Source of the DNA: Mesorhizobium sp.
GTDB lineage: Bacteria; Pseudomonadota; Alphaproteobacteria; Rhizobiales; Rhizobiaceae
DNA: 64,000 nucleotides
Direction: 5' to 3'
Assembly (NCBI GenBank): GCA_004017275.1
Contig: SAKE01000019.1
Span: 1-64,000, forward strand
Below the pieces are notes generated by a model. The model ran no database searches. It was not told the origin of the DNA and saw nothing but the letters and a program-made list of their open reading frames with translations. Shown here piece after piece: positions 26,669 to 35,285 of this stretch (its first letter is position 1; each line of letters opens with the position of its first letter). Both the position numbers and the translations under genes were made by a program.

Positions 26669-28540
26669 CTACTTCGTCTTAGGAAGAGCATTGTCCTTGC
26701 CAAAAGCCGGCCAGTATTTCGAGATTGCCAGTGTGGCGCCGGCTGAAGAGAAATGACCATAGTCGAAATATAAAAACTCTCCTCTATCGGAATAGGCGCA
26801 GCGTCCTGCGCTGCACAGGAATTTCAGCGGATCGATGAATGTGGCGCCTTTGGTAAATGAGCGCACACGTTCGTTGATGTCGGGGTCCATCGCGATCGGC
26901 CAGGACGTATCGTCCAGATTTTGGCGCTTGGCGAAGAACGCAATTTTCCGGACGTCAGTTGGGAACTGCGGAGACTGGCCGATGACAAACACGCGCACGC
27001 CCAGGGCACGAAGCGTAGCGATTGTTTGCTGAAGACCGTCGAAACCTCTGACCTCATAGTCACTCCATCTACCGCTGAGGATAACCGTCTTGATGTCCGC
27101 TTCCAAGATGACGTCCAAGGCCTTGCGATTGAACCGGACACAATCAAGACGATCGTAAGGGTAGTAATAGAGTATCGGCGCGCAGCTGGCGTACGTATAT
27201 TCAACGATGTTCGCCTGCAATCGATTTATGTTAGCACCCAAGCCGGAAACATAGTGCGCGGCGAAGGAGTCGCCCCACAAAAAAACCGTTGTTGGAAAAC
27301 CGCTGGTGCGCGTGCAATCCTCCATATTCCAGCTTTCGATCCGGCTGGTGCCCTCGTTGAAACAGATGCCATTCCTCCAGTCCCCGACGGAAATGCGCCG
27401 CTGGACATAGTCCGGAAACCGTTGCGGAAAGCCATTGCCGAGCGCCCCCGCCGCTCCGCCGGCACAAAGGACAACGATCGCGAGCGCTGAAAAGGCGAAG
27501 ATAGGCCCCGGGGAGGTGAAGGCCCTCTTCTGTCGAAACGGCTGCTCTACAAACTTCCAGGAGAATGCAGCCAATGCGAGGCTTGCCACCAACATCGCAC
27601 CGGTCATCAACGGATCGAGTTTTTGGAACGAAAGATAGTGCGCGAACGCATTGAGAGGCCAGTGAACAAGATACAACGAATACGAGATGAGCCCAATCCA
27701 GACCAGCGGCCGGACTTCGAGCATGCGGGTGGCGACCGTCGAGGGGGTATTTTGGCCAACATAGATCAGAAGGGCCGTTCCGATGCATGGATACAAGGCG
27801 TTGTAGCCTGGGAACGGATCACTCGCCGAAATCGCGAAGAACCCGATGGCGAGAAGGCCAAATCCGGCCACCCCCACCGACTCCATCAGGAATCGGTTGC
27901 CCAGCGGCGAGGGGCATTTGAGCATGAGCAGGGCGCCCAACATGAGTTCCCAGATTCGGGTCGGCAGCAGATAGAATCCGGCGGTGGGTGCCAGCGATGT
28001 CGCCATCACCGCCACTACGAAGCTGCAGAGAATTATCGGAAGAAGTGTCGTCAGCCAGCGCTTCCCGATGTAGCGATAGATTAGGAACATCAGGATTGGT
28101 GCGAAGATGTAGTACTGCTCCGCTACGGAAAGCGGCCAAGTGTGCAACAGTGGTAGAAGCGCGGCATCGATAGAGAAGTAACTTGACGTTTTCCAGAAGA
28201 AAACGTTCGACCAGAAGGTCGAGGTAGCTATGATGCTAAGACTGAATCCGCGCAGATCCGGTGGCAGAAGAATGAACAATGCTGCAATGCAGGTGAGAAG
28301 CATCACAAAGACGAGCGCCGGCAGAATGCGCCGGGCACGGCGCCAGTAGAAGTTGACGATGGAAAATTGGCCGCGTTCAAGGTCATCCAGGAGGCTTCCG
28401 CTGGTTAGGTAGCCGGAGATGACGAAGAAGATATCGACCCCGCTAAAGCCACCCGGGATCGCCGAAATTCCGAAATGAAAGAGTACGACCGGAAGTACAG
28501 CAACGGCCCTAAGGCCCTCGATATAGCGCCTATATTGCAT
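26669..28540 (-). CDS. Membrane acyltransferase with C-terminal SGNH domain (OafA/OatA type)
   Basis: 623 residues. The N-terminal about 360 residues form an acyltransferase-3 domain with about 10 membrane segments (RRYIEGLRAVAVLPVVLFHFG, GGFSGVDIFFVISGYL, RRARRILPAL, HTWPLSVAEQYY). The C-terminal periplasmic part has SGNH-hydrolase blocks (FLWGDSFAAHY, and DYGHFSSAGA near the end). Such proteins O-acetylate surface polysaccharides or lipopolysaccharide. The start has AAGGA 9-10 nt upstream. It lies just downstream of y4xK on the same strand, 83 bp away, so a link to surface change during symbiosis is possible but only inferred. Confidence 0.85.
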   Translation of the reverse strand: MQYRRYIEGLRAVAVLPVVLFHFGISAIPGGFSGVDIFFVISGYLTSGSLLDDLERGQFSIVNFYWRRARRILPALVFVMLLTCIAALFILLPPDLRGFSLSIIATSTFWSNVFFWKTSSYFSIDAALLPLLHTWPLSVAEQYYIFAPILMFLIYRYIGKRWLTTLLPIILCSFVVAVMATSLAPTAGFYLLPTRIWELMLGALLMLKCPSPLGNRFLMESVGVAGFGLLAIGFFAISASDPFPGYNALYPCIGTALLIYVGQNTPSTVATRMLEVRPLVWIGLISYSLYLVHWPLNAFAHYLSFQKLDPLMTGAMLVASLALAAFSWKFVEQPFRQKRAFTSPGPIFAFSALAIVVLCAGGAAGALGNGFPQRFPDYVQRRISVGDWRNGICFNEGTSRIESWNMEDCTRTSGFPTTVFLWGDSFAAHYVSGLGANINRLQANIVEYTYASCAPILYYYPYDRLDCVRFNRKALDVILEADIKTVILSGRWSDYEVRGFDGLQQTIATLRALGVRVFVIGQSPQFPTDVRKIAFFAKRQNLDDTSWPIAMDPDINERVRSFTKGATFIDPLKFLCSAGRCAYSDRGEFLYFDYGHFSSAGATLAISKYWPAFGKDNALPKTK

Positions 28541-28623
28541 CCAGCGGTTCCTTTTATTTTAGATCAGGACGCGATTGGAAGCTTTCAATCTCCGGTAGGA
28601 GTGCTGCCGAGATAAGGGCGGTA

Positions 28624-29184
28624 TCAGCCACCTTTATCCGTCCCGAATGTTCTGTAAGTTGCAACTGGTACAGAAGCACGATCGCCATCGCCGGCCTTGA
28701 CGGCCTGATTGTCGAGCAGATCGCGCGGATCGTTGACCATCACGGCCAGGTTATGTCCTGTCGAACAACCAAGCGGCTGTTTGAAGGATTCTTCATTGGG
28801 TAAGGCACCATATGAGGGACAGACCGGCGGACGGGCGTGATAGACAATCGCCTCAATTCGCACTGAGCCGGCGTCGTGTTGATCGCGCAATTGAATGTTG
28901 TCTTCTTCGATTGCCAACTGCCTGGCCTGATGGGCTACCCCTGCGCTGAGCTGGGGCGAACCGCTGATGAGGAGGTGGATGGCATCGAACCGGCCGCGAC
29001 TGGCCTTGTCTAGGAAAACACGCAAACGCTGCCGTTCGGAAGCGCGCAGGCTTTGCAACGTCAGGACGGTGGTCTCCTCTCGGACAAGCATTGGTGCCGA
29101 TGGTTCGACATCAACTGGCGTAGTGCTTGTGCAGCCACTTACGCTTGGTGCCAGAGCGACAAAGAGGATTATAAAACGCAACAT
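28624..29184 (-). CDS. CpaD-like lipoprotein of the type III region (Y4xK)
   Basis: 186 residues. The N-terminus is a lipoprotein signal with Cys18 (APSVSGC). The rest resembles CpaD pilus-assembly lipoproteins of Tad pili (FDAIHLLISGS, ARQLAIEEDNIQL, LGCSTGHNLAVMVNDPRDLL). In NGR234 the gene after rhcC2 is y4xK; position and type agree. It begins 12 bp after rhcC2 and is the third gene behind ttsI. A role as helper or pilotin of the RhcC2 secretin is inferred from the CpaC-CpaD pairing in Tad systems. Confidence 0.78.
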   Translation of the reverse strand: MLRFIILFVALAPSVSGCTSTTPVDVEPSAPMLVREETTVLTLQSLRASERQRLRVFLDKASRGRFDAIHLLISGSPQLSAGVAHQARQLAIEEDNIQLRDQHDAGSVRIEAIVYHARPPVCPSYGALPNEESFKQPLGCSTGHNLAVMVNDPRDLLDNQAVKAGDGDRASVPVATYRTFGTDKGG

Positions 29185-29196
29185 CTTTGGATGACA

Positions 29197-30663
29197 CTAT
29201 TCGATGATGAAGCCGAGACCGCCCTGGGCGCTTGGCGCGCCCGCACGGATAGCAGCGCGGTCTCGCGGGGGACTTGTCACGGAATTCGTCGGAGCGCCCC
29301 CTCCGTTCAAAGCCGGTGCCGCCCGCTCGGTCGGTGCGCTCATCTGGTTTGGGTTGGAGCCTGGTCTTACAATGTAAGGCGTAACTAGAATGACCAGTTC
29401 TGACTCCTCTTTTTGAAACGAGGTCGAGCGAAAAAGCGGTCCCAGGATCGGCAGTTCTCCGAGCCAGGGAAAGGCCCTGACATCATTGTTGACGTTCCGC
29501 CTGATTAGACCGCCGATTGCGAAGCTCTGGCCGCTGGCGAGTTCGACGACCGTATCGGCTCGGCGCGTGGAAACTGCCGGCACGGAAATTCCGTTGATTT
29601 GCACGGCACCTTGCGTCGACAGTTCACTGACTTCGGGCGTTACGTGAATGTTGATTTGATTGTTGCTGAGAACTGTCGGCACAAATTCCAGACTGACGCC
29701 GAAGTGACGGAATTCAACCGATACCTGCCTGTTTTCCTGCAGGACAGGAATGGGAAATTCGCCGCCCGCGAGAAAGCTGGCCTTTTCACCCGACATAGCG
29801 GTGAGGTTCGGCTCAGCCAGGACGGAAGCTATATGCTCCTTGGCGAGCGCGTCGAGAACCGCGCTGACGTTGACGGCACCGTTGTCGAATCCGATTTCTG
29901 CTGTACCGCCACCCTGGGTTGAACCAGACCCAGCGCTTGCAGCGCTTCCGCTTAGAACGCCCACTTTGAAATTGCCGATTTGACCGAAGGCGGACAAGTT
30001 GACGCCGAGTGACTTCATGGCGCTGCGTGAGACTTCGGCTACGCGCACGCTGAGGTTAACTTGCAGGGATCCAGCGACCTTGATGTTGTTGACGACTTGC
30101 GCTCCGTCGCCCAGATATTGCTCAGTGACTCTTTTTGCGGTGTCGGCGACCTCTGCGTCGGGCGCCGTCCCGCTAAGGATTGCGCCGCGCGGCGTATAGT
30201 TGACGCGGATGGGATAGTCGCCGACCTGCTCCCGCAACATGGCGCGTAAATCCCCGATCGGTTGCGTGACAACGATACGCAATTCGGCGAGAGGCTCGCC
30301 ATTGCCATCCAAGGCGAATAGGCTGGTCCGCCCCGATTTCTTGCCAAAGACGAAGATTGTTTTGCTCGATGGCGCCTGAAAATCCGCGATCGTGGGGTCA
30401 GCAACAAAGATGGTCGTGGCTGGCGCGGGCAGATGAACGGTCTCCCCGAGCGAAGAGGAAAGGGTCAGCGTGGCGTTGATGCTATTCGAAGCCGCATGCG
30501 GCGGGCCTTTGTCCTGCTTGTTTTGCGCCGCGACACCAAGTGGGAAAGTCACAATAAGCGCGCAGAGGAGATGGCCCAGGTAACGGGGAACTGCAGGTCT
30601 TGTAACCTTGTTGGCGATCGCCCGCCAATTGAGCGCATGGCAAGGATGTTGAAGGATCAGCAA
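29197..30663 (-). CDS. rhcC2: Type III secretin, C-terminal subunit RhcC2
   Basis: 488 residues. Rhizobial T3SS secretins are split: NolW/RhcC1 holds an N-domain, RhcC2 the outer-membrane channel. Here a signal region (LLCALIVTFPLGVAAQ) precedes a pilus-type N-domain (PATTIFVADPTIADFQAPSS), a BON-like part (AILSGTAPDAEVADTAKRV) and the secretin core (SVLAEPNLTAMSGEKASFLAGGEFPIPV, VELASGQSFAIGGLI, ELVILVTPYIV). The core resembles CpaC of Tad pili. The frame starts with TTG at 30663; no ATG fits. It begins 27 bp after ttsI. Confidence 0.87.
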   Translation of the reverse strand: MLILQHPCHALNWRAIANKVTRPAVPRYLGHLLCALIVTFPLGVAAQNKQDKGPPHAASNSINATLTLSSSLGETVHLPAPATTIFVADPTIADFQAPSSKTIFVFGKKSGRTSLFALDGNGEPLAELRIVVTQPIGDLRAMLREQVGDYPIRVNYTPRGAILSGTAPDAEVADTAKRVTEQYLGDGAQVVNNIKVAGSLQVNLSVRVAEVSRSAMKSLGVNLSAFGQIGNFKVGVLSGSAASAGSGSTQGGGTAEIGFDNGAVNVSAVLDALAKEHIASVLAEPNLTAMSGEKASFLAGGEFPIPVLQENRQVSVEFRHFGVSLEFVPTVLSNNQINIHVTPEVSELSTQGAVQINGISVPAVSTRRADTVVELASGQSFAIGGLIRRNVNNDVRAFPWLGELPILGPLFRSTSFQKEESELVILVTPYIVRPGSNPNQMSAPTERAAPALNGGGAPTNSVTSPPRDRAAIRAGAPSAQGGLGFIIE

Positions 30664-30689
30664 AATAGATCTTCTTTCGATTCGACAAA

Positions 30690-31376
30690 CTATGCGGACG
30701 AGGCGTCAGTCAATTCTAGGATGTAACCAATGCCTCGGATGGTCTTGATCCGTGGCGTTGCACCTGATCTGGTCAGATGTCCCCGTAAACGATAAATTCC
30801 GACTTCAAGCGCGTTGGCAGACACGTCGTCGTTGAATGAATAGAGGTGATCTTCCAATTGCGCACGGGGCACGATGCGGCCTGCCCGGTTAAGCAGGTGC
30901 TCTAGAATACAGAGTTCGCGACGTGCGATCATCATTGGGTGCCCATCAACGAAAACCTGGCGGGCGACCGGATCAAAGTCGAGATTGCCAAATACGAGCC
31001 TCAGGTCGGTCATCTGTGTCGCCCGGCGCAGAATGGCTCTCATTCTGGCAATAAGCTCATCGGTAGAGATGGGTTTGAGCAGAAAGTCGTCCGCACCACC
31101 GTTGAAGATCGCAATTCGCTTATCGAGATCGTTAAGGCTGCTCATAATGACGGCAGGAACTGAATGCCCGTGGGTCCTCAACTGCCTCAGCCAACCCAAG
31201 CCATCGCCATCTGGCAGAGCCAATTCCAGCAGGAGAATTTCATAGCTGGCGCAAGAAAATGCACTCGAAGCCAGTTCCAGAGTACCAACGACATCAACGA
31301 CGAAGCCGCCATCCCCGAGCGCAAGTCGCATGGCGCGCGCAAGATCCGCATGATGATCCACGAGCAGCGTTCGCAT
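30690..31376 (-). CDS. ttsI: TtsI, activator of the type III regulon
   Basis: 228 residues. OmpR-type response regulator: receiver domain 1-115 and winged-helix DNA-binding domain about 130-225 (ARRELCILEHLLNRAGRIV, TIRGIGYILE). The usual phosphorylated Asp is Glu51 (ILLLELALPDGDG), the replacement known for rhizobial TtsI, which works without phosphorylation. ATG 31376 has GAGAGGAG upstream. A nod box and a tts box lie 300-370 bp upstream. It heads the ttsI-rhcC2-y4xK operon and should activate the tts boxes found at other places in the window. Confidence 0.93.
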   Translation of the reverse strand: MRTLLVDHHADLARAMRLALGDGGFVVDVVGTLELASSAFSCASYEILLLELALPDGDGLGWLRQLRTHGHSVPAVIMSSLNDLDKRIAIFNGGADDFLLKPISTDELIARMRAILRRATQMTDLRLVFGNLDFDPVARQVFVDGHPMMIARRELCILEHLLNRAGRIVPRAQLEDHLYSFNDDVSANALEVGIYRLRGHLTRSGATPRIKTIRGIGYILELTDASSA

Positions 31377-31669
31377 TTCATCTCCTCTCGAAGAGGGACG
31401 GCCCATCGAACGCGTCACCGGCGGCCATCTGATCGGAGCACACGGCGCGCAACTCGTCGCAGCTCTCGGAACTGGTCCGAGTCGGAGGGACATGCAAGTC
31501 GCTCGGTGGCAATAGGCGCGGGTGAGGACCAACTGACGGGCTCAAATACGCCGGTCGGCGAACCCACGAGGCCAGCAACCCGCGTGCGATTTCTCGTTGC
31601 ATCATCTCTCCTACGTGCAGCCCCTGCGCTCGCAAGGCAGCGTCGCGGCTCAGAGCCCGATTCCCACAG

Positions 31670-31698
31670 AGGGTAGGGTTAGCTTTCGAGAAACTGAT
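31670..31698 (-). promoter_or_regulatory. tts box next to the ttsI nod box
   Basis: On the minus strand: TCAGTTTCTCGAAAGCTAAC followed by C-rich CCTACCC. It shares a 19-bp core (31679-31697) with the nopX box and points toward ttsI. It overlaps the end of the nod box by about 3 bp, suggesting TtsI autoregulation. Confidence 0.75.
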
Positions 31699-31743
31699 TG
31701 AACAAATCGATTATTTGGATCGAATGCATCCACGGTATGGATG
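31696..31743 (-). promoter_or_regulatory. nod box upstream of ttsI
   Basis: The minus strand reads CATCCATACCGTGGATG, then ATTCGATCCAAATAATCGAT and TTGTTCAATC, matching the 47-49-bp NodD-binding consensus including the spaced ATC/GAT halves. It lies 320 bp upstream of ttsI, in agreement with NodD/flavonoid control of ttsI in other rhizobia. Confidence 0.92.
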
Positions 31744-32159
31744 CAGCGCACCATCTTCAACGACTGCGGCGTCCTGATGCACTGTTGTGTCTGTCGTGCT
31801 CTGCTTTTTTCGCTGTCCTTCAAGGCTGGCGAGCCTGGTGGAACCTGCGCGTCATTGGCTTGGTAGCTTGAATGCTCAACAACGGAGCGCCCTGCGCAAA
31901 GCCGCTCTCATTTCCAAAAAGCCTTGCAATCTGGTTGGAGCACTTCGCGCTCGACACCAAAATAGGCGAGGAAAACTGACGTCTGACAGGGATGTACATG
32001 CAACAGCCGATTTGCGGCACCAGCAAACGACCGCGTTCAGGCTGAAGATCGACGACCAACGGCTCCTCGATTTCCGCACCGACCGCTTTTACAAGCTCTT
32101 CCTGTGCGGGCGGATGCCGGCAAACAGCAGCACAGGGTCAGCGAAACCGGGAGCGGGCC
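31744..32159. other. Intergenic stretch upstream of the ttsI nod box
   Basis: About 415 bp without a recognisable gene. It separates the ttsI promoter from a transposase remnant. Confidence 0.35.
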
Positions 32160-32660
32160 TGCTTGATCGCCATGATCACATTGCCGCTGTCGCGCGTGCG
32201 GAGCGGAATGCAATCGGTCCAGCCGGCGGCAATCCGGTCAGCACCATCGTCTGCACGAAGCTCCCTGACGAAGACGTGCCCGAATGCGCTCAACAAAGCC
32301 GGGCGGCGGATCTTTCCAATCGCCGAAGGTGCGGGCTGGCACCGAGCGGCGAACTGCGAACTCATTCCTGCCCGGCGGCGCTGGCCGCCGCGAGCGTCGA
32401 TGCGGACCCAGCCGCTCCGAATCCTCCCACAACACGATGAGCGCGTCGCGGACATCGCTGCCGTAACAGCGGCTGCGGCTCTTGCCCGCAGACGGCCTCT
32501 GCTCACGACGGTTCATAAGACGGATCGCGCGCTTGCGAATAATAGCCGGTTACCGCCTCGAACTCATCCAGAATGCGCCGCTTGTCAACGCCGCAATAAA
32601 GCTCCACGATCGCCGCTTCACCGTGTCGCCATGCTGAGCCGCGCCATCCTTCCCCCGAAC
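32160..32660 (-). pseudogene. Transposase remnant (integrase-core IS type)
   Basis: When frames are joined on the minus strand one can read GEAAIVELYCGVDKRRILDE and FEAVTGYYS, followed by SRCYGSDVRDALIVLWEDSE. This pattern is found in the N-terminal part of rve-type transposases of rhizobial insertion sequences (DKxxILDEFxAVTGY, RRYGxxVxEALxxLWEAxDR). The frame is broken and the catalytic core is not visible. It marks a past insertion between the ttsI region and the methyl-cycle operon. Confidence 0.6.
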
Positions 32661-33071
32661 CGGAATGGCACGACCTGTCCATCCCCTTTGGAACAGGACA
32701 CTATTGGTAACATTTTGCTTGAGGCAATGCGGCTCGTTGCCTTCCTTTTCGCTGACCGGAAGGGTACCGGAAGTCGTCTATCGCATTTTACCCGCTGAAA
32801 GCGGCAACACCTCGACCTCAATCGCAGATCATAGGAAATAGACGATCGCGTCGGGGCCTCAGCATCGGTTCACCGGGTTTCCGTCATCGACTGAAGCGAA
32901 TTGCCCCATCGACCGTCACCGGGTGGGCCGCGATACGTCGCCGTGTATGATTAGCGAGCGCACGTAGCGGAGCCATAGCTCTCCACCCAGCCATGTTCCC
33001 CTAGTTGGAAAATGTCCGGCGGACCAGAGGTGCTGTCGTCAGCTTTTCCTGAATAGCGGCCAAGGCAATCC
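32661..33071. other. Intergenic stretch downstream of tdh
   Basis: About 410 bp between the transposase remnant and the end of tdh. A TCGTCAGCTTTTC string at 33037-33049 resembles the first half of a tts box only. No gene recognised. Confidence 0.35.
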
Positions 33072-34106
33072 CTACCAGTCCATCACCACCTTGCCGGAAC
33101 TGCCGCTCTTCATCGCATCGAAACCGATCTGAAAATCGTCGATGCCGATGCGGTGGGTGATCAGGCCGGAGACATCCAGCGGACCCTGCACAAGCGCGAT
33201 CATCTTGTACCAGGTTTCGAACATCTCGCGGCCGTAGATGCCTTTGAGATGCAGCATCTTGAAGATGACCTTGTTCCAGTCGATCTCGAAGCCGGTCGGC
33301 GCGATGCCCAGAATGGCGATCTTGCCGCCATTGTTCATGGTGTCGATCATGTCGCGGAAAGCGGGGGCGGCGCCTGACATTTCGAGCCCGACGTCGAACC
33401 CCTCGGTCATGCCGAGCACCGGCATGACGTCGCGCAGCTTCTCCTTCGAGGCGTCGACGACATGCTGGACGCCGAGTTTCTTGGCTAGCGCCAGCCGCAC
33501 CGGGTTGATGTCAGTGATGACCACTTTGCGCGCGCCGACGCATTGGGCGACGAGCGCGCCCATGATGCCGATCGGCCCGGCGCCAGTCACCAGCACGTCC
33601 TCGCCGACCAGATCGAAGGACAATGCGGTGTGGACGGCATTGCCCAAGGGATCGAAGATCGCGGCAATCTCATCGGGCACATCGTCGGGGATCGGCACGA
33701 CATTGTGCTGCGGGATCGCCAGATACTCGCCGAAGGCGCCTGGACGGTTGACGCCGACGCCGAGTGTGTTGCGGCACAGATGCCCTCGCCCGGCGCGACA
33801 GTTGCGGCAATGGCCGCAGACGATGTGGCCTTCGCCCAATACACGCTGGCCGACCTTGTATTCGGTGACCGCTGCGCCGAAATCGGCAACGGTGCCGACG
33901 AACTCATGGCCCGTCACCATCGGCACCGGCACCGTCTTCTGCGCCCACTGGTCCCAATTGTAGATGTGCACGTCGGTGCCGCAGATCGCCGTCTTCTTGA
34001 TCTTGATCAGCACGTCGTTGGGGCCGATTTCCGGCACCGGCACCTCTTCCATCCAGATGCCCGGTTCGGCCTTGGCCTTCACAAGCGCCTTCATCATGTT
34101 CGACAT
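33072..34106 (-). CDS. tdh: L-threonine 3-dehydrogenase
   Basis: 344 residues, the usual length. Tdh oxidises L-threonine with NAD to 2-amino-3-ketobutyrate, a route to glycine. It is a zinc medium-chain dehydrogenase: AICGTDVHIYNWD and GHEFVGTV (catalytic zinc), the four-Cys structural-zinc loop CGHCRNCRAGRGHLC, and the Rossmann motif VLVTGAGPIGIMGA. I chose ATG 34106 (MSNMMKALVK); the open frame continues upstream but overlaps the kinase gene. Last gene of the arsR-glyA-metK-kinase-tdh operon. No kbl gene, which normally accompanies tdh, is seen. Confidence 0.93.
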   Translation of the reverse strand: MSNMMKALVKAKAEPGIWMEEVPVPEIGPNDVLIKIKKTAICGTDVHIYNWDQWAQKTVPVPMVTGHEFVGTVADFGAAVTEYKVGQRVLGEGHIVCGHCRNCRAGRGHLCRNTLGVGVNRPGAFGEYLAIPQHNVVPIPDDVPDEIAAIFDPLGNAVHTALSFDLVGEDVLVTGAGPIGIMGALVAQCVGARKVVITDINPVRLALAKKLGVQHVVDASKEKLRDVMPVLGMTEGFDVGLEMSGAAPAFRDMIDTMNNGGKIAILGIAPTGFEIDWNKVIFKMLHLKGIYGREMFETWYKMIALVQGPLDVSGLITHRIGIDDFQIGFDAMKSGSSGKVVMDW

Positions 34107-34171
34107 CAGGATTTCCCTATTCCGTGATTGCGCTTCTGGCGAGATAGCCTGCACAACGGGAAGGTAGGCCA

Positions 34172-35185
34172 CTAACTCGTTTGAACGTCCGGAATGGTCA
34201 GCCCCGCCTGCTCGGCCTCGCGGCGCAAATTCTGACGGGGCCTGGGGCCGATCTGCTGGATCACCAATCCGGCTGCCAGTGAGCCAAGGTCGCCGCAAGT
34301 CTGCAGGTCGCGGCCTTGCGTGTAGCCATGCAGGAAGCCGGCGGCATAGAGATCGCCGGCGCCCGTCGTGTCGACCAGTTCCTTGATGGCGGTCGCCTTG
34401 ATCACCACGGTCTCGTCGCCGCGCACGATCACCGAGCCTTTTTCCGAGCGGGTGACGGCGGCGATCCGGCAATCCTTGCGGATCTGGGCCAGCGCCTCGT
34501 CGAACGACGATGTCTGGTAGAGCGACTTGATCTCGTGGCTGTTGGCAAAGACGATGTCGACCGTGCCCGAGCGCATCAGGTCGAGGAATTCGTCGCGGTA
34601 GCGGTCGACGCAGAACGAATCCGATAGCGTCATCGACACTTCTCGGCCTGCCGCGTGCGCCAGCTTCGCCGTCTGGCGGATTGCCTCCTTGGCGCGCGGC
34701 GGGTCCCACAGATAGCCTTCGAAATAGGTGACCTTGGCGCCGGACGCCTTGTCGGCTTCGACATCCTCAGGGCCAAGCTCGACGCAGGCGCCGAGATAGG
34801 TGTTCATCGAGCGCTCGCCGTCGGGCGTGACGAAGATCATCGAGCGCGCCGTCGGCGGCTCACCCTTGAGCGGCGTGGTGCCGAAGGCGACGCCCTGCGC
34901 ATGGATGTCGTGGGCGTAGATTTCGCCCAGCGCATCGTTGGAGACCTTGCCGAAGAAGGCCGCGCGGCCGCCAAAGCTGGCGACGCCGGCCGCCGTGTTG
35001 CCGGCGCTGCCGCCGGACGCTTCGATCGCCGGACCCATGCGGCTGTAGAGCAGTTCGGCGCGTTGTGTGTCGATGAGGTTCATCGCGCCCTTGATGATGC
35101 CGTTGGTCTCGAGGAATTCCTCGTCGCACTGGGCGATGATGTCGACAATGGCATTGCCGATGCAAAGCACGTCATAATCCGGCAT
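34172..35185 (-). CDS. Adenosine kinase (PfkB family)
   Basis: 337 residues. PfkB-type sugar/nucleoside kinase; signature GGSAGNTAAGVASFGG near residues 57-72 and the C-terminal ATP/anion-hole motif DTTGAGDLYAAGFLHG. The overall sequence (YDVLCIGNAIVDIIAQCDEEFL) is that of alphaproteobacterial adenosine kinases, which convert adenosine to AMP. ATG 35185 has GGAG 6-7 nt upstream. Together with metK it fits the methyl cycle: adenosine arises when S-adenosylhomocysteine is hydrolysed. Specificity among PfkB members is inferred. Confidence 0.83.
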   Translation of the reverse strand: MPDYDVLCIGNAIVDIIAQCDEEFLETNGIIKGAMNLIDTQRAELLYSRMGPAIEASGGSAGNTAAGVASFGGRAAFFGKVSNDALGEIYAHDIHAQGVAFGTTPLKGEPPTARSMIFVTPDGERSMNTYLGACVELGPEDVEADKASGAKVTYFEGYLWDPPRAKEAIRQTAKLAHAAGREVSMTLSDSFCVDRYRDEFLDLMRSGTVDIVFANSHEIKSLYQTSSFDEALAQIRKDCRIAAVTRSEKGSVIVRGDETVVIKATAIKELVDTTGAGDLYAAGFLHGYTQGRDLQTCGDLGSLAAGLVIQQIGPRPRQNLRREAEQAGLTIPDVQTS

Positions 35186-35285
35186 CAAAATCTCCGCCAA
35201 AACCCGAGCCGGCTTCTTGCCACGCCGGCCGGGCGTGGTCTCGCGAGTTGAAATGGGTTGCCGCATGCGCTTGATCCAGCCGCCC

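Noticed and set aside
26342..26746. Plus-strand frame of 134 codons between porin and acyltransferase
   Set aside because: Unusual composition, no motif, and it overlaps the end of the acyltransferase gene.
33037..33060. TCGTCAGCTTTTC resembling half a tts box on the plus strand
   Set aside because: The second half does not match and it points into the 3' end of tdh.
34107..34709. Upstream extension of tdh to 545 codons
   Set aside because: The extension lies inside the adenosine kinase gene in another frame; Tdh is complete from ATG 34106 with the usual 344 residues.
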